Part shown: in pieces, positions 60,289-64,000 of the stretch
How positions within the stretch are numbered: position 1 is the stretch's first letter
How the letters are laid out: each line of letters begins with the position of its first letter
Source of the DNA: Microbacterium sp. Leaf151
GTDB lineage: Bacteria > Actinomycetota > Actinomycetes > Actinomycetales > Microbacteriaceae
Direction of reading: 5' to 3'
Assembly (NCBI RefSeq): GCF_001424225.1
Contig: NZ_LMOR01000001.1
Span: 315,427 to 379,426 of the forward strand
Length of the DNA stretch: 64,000 nt
Translations under genes and position numbers: made by a program
Notes under the pieces: model-generated
Databases searched by the model: none
What the model saw: only the letters and a program-made list of their open reading frames with translations
Told to the model about the DNA's origin: nothing

Positions 60289-60540
60289 ATGAGTTCTTTC
60301 GACGTGCCGAACGACCGGCCCGCCGACAGCGACCTGTACGACGTGTCGAAGATCGGGGAGCTCTCGGACGACGAGCTCATCCACCGGCGCGGATGGCTCG
60401 CCCGGATCGAACGAGAGGAGTTCCACCGTCACCTCAGTTCCCGAAGCTTCATCGCCACTGTCTCGCATTCCATGAACGAGCCGCTCGAAGAGGCCCGCTG
60501 GGCCATGGATAAGGAGATCCGCCGCCGCCGGCTCGACTGA
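60289..60540 (+). CDS. Small soluble protein of unknown function
   Basis: 83 aa (ATG 60268 would add 7 residues). Not recognised. 'VSKIGELSDDELIHRRGWLARIE' and 'SMNEPLEEARWAMDKEIRRRR' look like two amphipathic helices, the second basic. A G-rich run serves as a weak ribosome-binding site. Spacer 60084-60288 upstream shows no gene. Confidence 0.6.
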   Translation: MSSFDVPNDRPADSDLYDVSKIGELSDDELIHRRGWLARIEREEFHRHLSSRSFIATVSHSMNEPLEEARWAMDKEIRRRRLD

Positions 60541-60576
60541 GGAACGCACCCCTCTCCGAAAAATCTTCTGCGAGTC

Positions 60577-60603
60577 TGTCGATTCCGCTCGCGCCCGTTC
60601 GAC
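60577..60603 (+). promoter_or_regulatory. Candidate ECF42 promoter of the DGPF-sigma operon
   Basis: TGTCGA (60577-60582), 17 bases, CGAC (60600-60603). This agrees with the TGTCGA / CGA(T)C target motif described for ECF42 sigma factors, and the downstream operon encodes just such a factor, implying autoregulation. Confidence 0.65.
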
Positions 60604-60671
60604 GCGATAGTAGGGGAAGGCATTCGCTCCCCTCCGATCGCTCGACCGAGCACACACGAGAAGAGTTCACG

Positions 60672-61097
60672 ATGAAGTACATGCTGATCATGCGCGGCAC
60701 CGACGAGGCGTACGCGGCATACAAGGACATCCCCTTCGAGCAGGTCATCAACGAGATGGGTGCGTACAACGAATCCATGATCGACGCCGGAGTGCTCGTC
60801 GCCGGCGACGGTCTTGCCGAAGACATGAGCAAGAACTTCGTCGTCGAGTTCGGCGGCGACGAGCCGGTGGTCACCGACGGCCCCTACGGCGAGACGCACG
60901 AGCTGTTCAACGGCTTCTGGATCATCGAGGTGTCGTCGCGCGACGAGGCCGTCGAGTGGGCGCGGCGGGCACCCCTCATCGCCGGCAACAAGCTCGAGGT
61001 GCGTCGCGTCACCGACGAGACCGACTTCGCGGCGTTCGCCGACAACGAGTACATCCAGAAGGAGGAGGGCTGGCGCGAGGAGCAGTCCTCGCGGTGA
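60672..61097 (+). CDS. YciI-like DGPF-domain protein
   Basis: 141 aa. A ferredoxin-like small protein starting 'MKYMLIMRGTDEAYAAY' with the DGP motif in 'VVTDGPYGETHELFNGFWII' (here DGPY instead of DGPF). Such proteins are the regular genomic partners of ECF42 sigma factors and of unknown biochemical role. GAAGAG upstream. Its stop overlaps the sigma gene by 4 bases (GTGA). Confidence 0.93.
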   Translation: MKYMLIMRGTDEAYAAYKDIPFEQVINEMGAYNESMIDAGVLVAGDGLAEDMSKNFVVEFGGDEPVVTDGPYGETHELFNGFWIIEVSSRDEAVEWARRAPLIAGNKLEVRRVTDETDFAAFADNEYIQKEEGWREEQSSR

Positions 61098-62389
61098 CCC
61101 GCACCCCTTCGCGCGACGAAGCCTCCCGCGGAGGCGAAGCCCGCGTCGTGACCCCTGACCCCGACCTGCCGCGACGCGTCGCGGCGATCTGGCGCATCGA
61201 AGGCGCCCGCATCGTCGCGACGCTCGCCCGTGTGGTCGGCGATCTCGCGACCGCCGAGGATCTTGCTCAGGATGCCGTCGCCGAAGCGCTCGTGCAGTGG
61301 CCTCGCGACGGTGTCCCCCGCAACCCCGGCGCCTGGCTGACGGCGGTCGCGAAGCGACGGGCGATCGACGGCTGGCGCCGCGCGCAGAACCTCGGCGAGA
61401 AGTACCGGCTGATCGGCGCTGATCTCGACGAGATCTCGGATGCCGAGTGGCAGCCGATCGACGACGACGTGCTGCGACTGGTGTTCACGGCGTGCCATCC
61501 CGTCCTCGCCCGCGAGGCACAGGTGGCGCTGACGCTGAAAGTCGTCGCGGGCCTCGACACCGACGCGATCGCCCGGTTGTTCCTCGTGCCCGTGCCGACG
61601 ATGCAGCAGCGGATCGTGCGCGCGAAGAAAGCGCTGTCCGCAGCGCATGTGCCCTTCGCGGTGCCCGATCCGGCGGAGTGGCCGGCACGCCTCGGCGCAG
61701 TGCTCAGCGTGGTCTACCTCGTCTTCACCGAGGGATACGCCGCGAGCACCGGCGACGCCGTCTTGCGCACCGACGTCGCGCACGAAGCGGTGCGTCTGGG
61801 CCGCGTGCTGAACCGTCTGCTACCCCGCGAACCCGAGGCGCTCGGTCTCTCGGCGCTCATGGAGCTGCAGGCCTCGCGTTTCGCCGCGCGCGTGGATGCG
61901 AGCGGGGACGCCGTGCTGCTCGCCGACCAGGACCGTCGCCGCTGGGACCGCTCGGCCATCGCCCGCGGTGCGTCGCTGCTCGACCGTGCCGACGCCCTCG
62001 GTCGGGGTCGAGGCCCCTACCAACTGCAGGCGGCCATCGCGCTGTGTCATGCCGAGGCGACGAGCGTCGATGCGACGGACTGGGACCGCATCGTGCTGCT
62101 GTACGAGATTCTCGGCCGTGTCGCGCCGAGTCCCGTCGTCGATCTCAACCGCGCGATCGCCGTGTCGATGGCATCCGGTCCTCTCGAGGGGCTCGCGCTC
62201 GTCGATGCGCTCTCGGCGTCCGGGATGCTCAAGGGCTCGCACCTCATCCCCTCGGTGCGCGGAGAGTTGCTGAGCCGGCTGGGGCGCACGCGCGAGGCCC
62301 GGTCGGAGCTGTTGCGAGCGGCGGACCTGACCCGGAATGAGCGCGAGGCGGCGCTGCTGCGGCGCAAGGCTGACGCGCCCGGCGGGTGA
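61094..62389 (+). CDS. ECF42-type RNA polymerase sigma factor
   Basis: 431 aa from GTG. Sigma2 region 'VVGDLATAEDLAQDAVAEALVQWP' (residues ~40-63), 'NPGAWLTAVAKRRAIDGWRR', sigma4 'VALTLKVVAGLDTDAIARLFLVPVPTMQQRIVRAKKAL' in segments, then a ~240-residue C-terminal extension with TPR-like helices ('YQLQAAIALCHAEAT', 'LYEILGRVAPSPVVDLNRAIAVSM'). The extension and the DGPF partner define group ECF42; no anti-sigma gene is present, and the C-terminus is thought to control activity. Confidence 0.93.
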   Translation: MTRTPSRDEASRGGEARVVTPDPDLPRRVAAIWRIEGARIVATLARVVGDLATAEDLAQDAVAEALVQWPRDGVPRNPGAWLTAVAKRRAIDGWRRAQNLGEKYRLIGADLDEISDAEWQPIDDDVLRLVFTACHPVLAREAQVALTLKVVAGLDTDAIARLFLVPVPTMQQRIVRAKKALSAAHVPFAVPDPAEWPARLGAVLSVVYLVFTEGYAASTGDAVLRTDVAHEAVRLGRVLNRLLPREPEALGLSALMELQASRFAARVDASGDAVLLADQDRRRWDRSAIARGASLLDRADALGRGRGPYQLQAAIALCHAEATSVDATDWDRIVLLYEILGRVAPSPVVDLNRAIAVSMASGPLEGLALVDALSASGMLKGSHLIPSVRGELLSRLGRTREARSELLRAADLTRNEREAALLRRKADAPGG

Positions 62390-62441
62390 CGGACGAACGA
62401 CGGCGGGGCCGGAGCGAACCCCGGCCCCGCCGCGGGATGCG

Positions 62442-63014
62442 TCAGGCCGCGGGGACCTCTGCCGGGGCGGTGCGCGCGATGAGCGTCACGAGCGCCTCGA
62501 TGATCGAGCGGAGGAAGTCGGCCGTGCCCTCGTCGGTCACGGTGCCGTCCTCTTCGAAGAGCCCGGGGGTCGACTGGATGTAGCCCTCGGGCTGTCCGAG
62601 GACGAGGGCGTTGTAGTGCAGGAGCACCGCGCGCAGGTGCTGCTGGCCGGCGGCGGTGGCGACTCCGCCCTGCGAGGTGCCGACGACGGCGGTGGGCTTG
62701 TCGTTGAACGACGCCTCGCCGTACGGACGAGCCGACCAGTCGAGCGCGTTCTTCAGGACGCCGGGGATGGAACGGCTGTACTCGGGGGTCACGATGATGA
62801 CGCCGTCGGCATCCTCGATCGCGGTCTTGAAGGTCGTCGCGACCTCGGGGAAGTTGCCGTCATGGTCGGGCGAGTAGAAGGGGAGGTCCTTGATCGGGAT
62901 CTCCTTCAGGGTGACGCCCTCGGGCGCGACCTTCTCGAGCGCCTTGGCGAGGCGGCGGTTGATCGAGGTGCTGGAGATGCTGCCGACGATGTAGCCGATC
63001 GTGTACTCGGTCAC
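62442..63014 (-). CDS. NADPH-dependent FMN reductase / quinone reductase
   Basis: 190 aa from GTG with AGAGAGG upstream. Flavodoxin-like fold: 'IGYIVGSISSTSINRRLAKAL' phosphate-binding loop, 'DADGVIIVTPEYSRSIPGVLKNALDW' (the PEYN-like signature, in parts) and 'VVGTSQGGVATAAGQQHLR'. Reduces FMN or quinones using NAD(P)H. Converges on the sigma gene. A more distant in-frame region upstream is not family-like. Confidence 0.93.
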   Translation of the reverse strand: MTEYTIGYIVGSISSTSINRRLAKALEKVAPEGVTLKEIPIKDLPFYSPDHDGNFPEVATTFKTAIEDADGVIIVTPEYSRSIPGVLKNALDWSARPYGEASFNDKPTAVVGTSQGGVATAAGQQHLRAVLLHYNALVLGQPEGYIQSTPGLFEEDGTVTDEGTADFLRSIIEALVTLIARTAPAEVPAA

Positions 63015-63143
63015 GATGATCCTCTCTGGGATGACGGGGGCGGAGAGCCCGGATGCATTCACCTGCAAGCATCCGGGTCGAATCTGTATTCCCCGCCCTC
63101 TTGACTCCGCCCCGCGGGGGATGCACGTGTCGGACGTCCGCTC

Positions 63144-63149
63144 TACCGT
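63144..63149 (+). promoter_or_regulatory. -10 element TACCGT for a leaderless sensor-kinase transcript
   Basis: TACCGT, 6 bases, ATG 63156. Confidence 0.5.
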
Positions 63150-63155
63150 GGAGGG

Positions 63156-64000
63156 ATGCCACGCCCCACCCGCACCCAGCAGCGAGGCGACCTCGTGCTC
63201 GCTCTCGTGCTGTTCCTCGGCGGTCTGCTGAGCGCCGTGCTGTCGGCGGTCTCGGGCATCTACGGCGACGAACAGGGCTCGCTCGCCGTCGCGCTGGGAT
63301 ACGTCGCCGTCCTCGCCGTCCCCCTCGCGTTCCGCCGCCGGTGGCCGTCGGCGACGGCGGTCATCGTGTCGGTGGCGTACTTCCTGGCCGTGACGTTCCG
63401 CATTCCCGAGCTGTACGCGGGCAACATCGCGATGTTCATCGCGCTCTACACGGTCGGCGCCTGGGAACAGAACCGGCGCCGCGCCACCATCGTGCGCGTC
63501 GCGATCATCGTCGGCATGTTCGCGTGGCTGTTCGTGGTGATGTTCCAAGACGCCACGCAGCCCGTCGACGCCGCGGTCGAGGGCGCGTTCTCGCGGGCGG
63601 GGGCCTTCTCGCCGTTCGTGGCGTACCAGCTGCTCATGATCGGGGTGAACGCCCTCTTCTTCGGCGGCGCCTACTACTTCGGCGACCGCTCGCATCAGCA
63701 GATGCGCGAACGCGCGGCCCTCGAGGAGCGCACCGCCGAGCTCGAGGCCGAGCGCGAGGTGACCGCAGCCCAAGCCGTCGCCCTCGACCGCGTCCGCATC
63801 GCGCGCGAGCTGCACGACGTCGTCGCCCATCACGTGTCGCTGATGGGCGTGCAGGCGGGAGTCGCCCGCTCACTCCTCGACCGCGATGCCGACGCCGCCC
63901 GCGAGGTGCTCACGGGCATCGAGGGCTCGGCGCGCACGTCGCTGCACGAGCTGCGACACCTGCTCGAGACGCTGCGGACCCCCGGCACCGACAGCGCGCC
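63156..64000 (+). CDS. Sensor histidine kinase (NarL-type HisKA_3), N-terminal part
   Basis: 281 codons to the window edge, open at the 3' end. Five or so membrane helices (residues ~12-180: 'LVLALVLFLGGLLSAVL', 'VALGYVAVLAVPLAF', 'ATIVRVAIIVGMFAWLF'), a coiled coil ('ERAALEERTAELEAEREVTAAQ' in parts), then the dimerisation/phosphoacceptor helix 'RELHDVVAHHVSLMGVQAG' with the phosphorylated His. The ATPase domain and the partner response regulator lie beyond the window. Confidence 0.9.
   Translation, partial: MPRPTRTQQRGDLVLALVLFLGGLLSAVLSAVSGIYGDEQGSLAVALGYVAVLAVPLAFRRRWPSATAVIVSVAYFLAVTFRIPELYAGNIAMFIALYTVGAWEQNRRRATIVRVAIIVGMFAWLFVVMFQDATQPVDAAVEGAFSRAGAFSPFVAYQLLMIGVNALFFGGAYYFGDRSHQQMRERAALEERTAELEAEREVTAAQAVALDRVRIARELHDVVAHHVSLMGVQAGVARSLLDRDADAAREVLTGIEGSARTSLHELRHLLETLRTPGTDSA

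Overview
This 64 kb window is chromosomal DNA from a high-GC actinobacterium, most likely a Microbacteriaceae such as Microbacterium (inference). Supporting signs are about 70% GC, frequent GTG starts, many 4-base ATGA/GTGA gene overlaps, F420 biosynthesis genes, a HemQ-type (coproporphyrin) haem pathway and an actinobacterial type VII secretion locus. I see no rRNA, tRNA, insertion sequence, integrase or CRISPR array.

Layout. 1-1.6 kb: end of cofC converging on cofD (F420 synthesis). 2.0-7.0 kb: haem operon hemQ-hemC-hemD-hemB-hemL on the minus strand. 7.1-12.1 kb: a block that separates these from the other haem genes, holding a DUF4239 membrane protein, a 926-aa cell-surface protein and a YtxH/holin/DUF3618 envelope-stress trio. 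12.2-16.3 kb: hemE-hemY on the minus strand divergent from hemA. 16.5-17.4 kb: a small conserved protein and a HhH-GPD repair protein. 17.5-31.5 kb: a type VII (ESX-like) locus: three small helical substrates, a 902-aa polymorphic toxin, an immunity gene and a toxin-immunity fusion, then the machinery (FHA protein, DUF6177, small EccB-like protein, EccD, ParA-like protein, EccC, small protein). 31.6-42.6 kb: housekeeping and accessory metabolism (alpha/beta hydrolase, glyS, menC, two enzymes, MFS/TetR/MDR cluster, purU). 42.6-49.8 kb: tandem-repeat intergenic DNA, FHA protein, degenerate serine hydrolase, M13 peptidase, MATE pump, TrmH methyltransferase. 50-55 kb: mntH-mntR and a CtpE-like P-type ATPase. 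55-64 kb: SDR, CsbD, HAD phosphatase, YdeI, pyrE, xthA, a DGPF/ECF42 sigma pair, FMN reductase and the start of a sensor kinase.

How they work together. The seven haem genes take glutamyl-tRNA to coproporphyrin and then, with HemQ, to haem b; ferrochelatase and gltX lie outside. The secretion genes form one tightly overlapping operon that presumably exports the toxin encoded just upstream with its helical partners. mntH and mntR form a manganese uptake/regulation pair with two palindromic operators.

Two sequence-wide signals deserve attention: a strongly over-used heptamer GGATGCC, and a recurrent start architecture (TANNNT, 6-7 nt, start codon) that predicts leaderless mRNAs for many genes.
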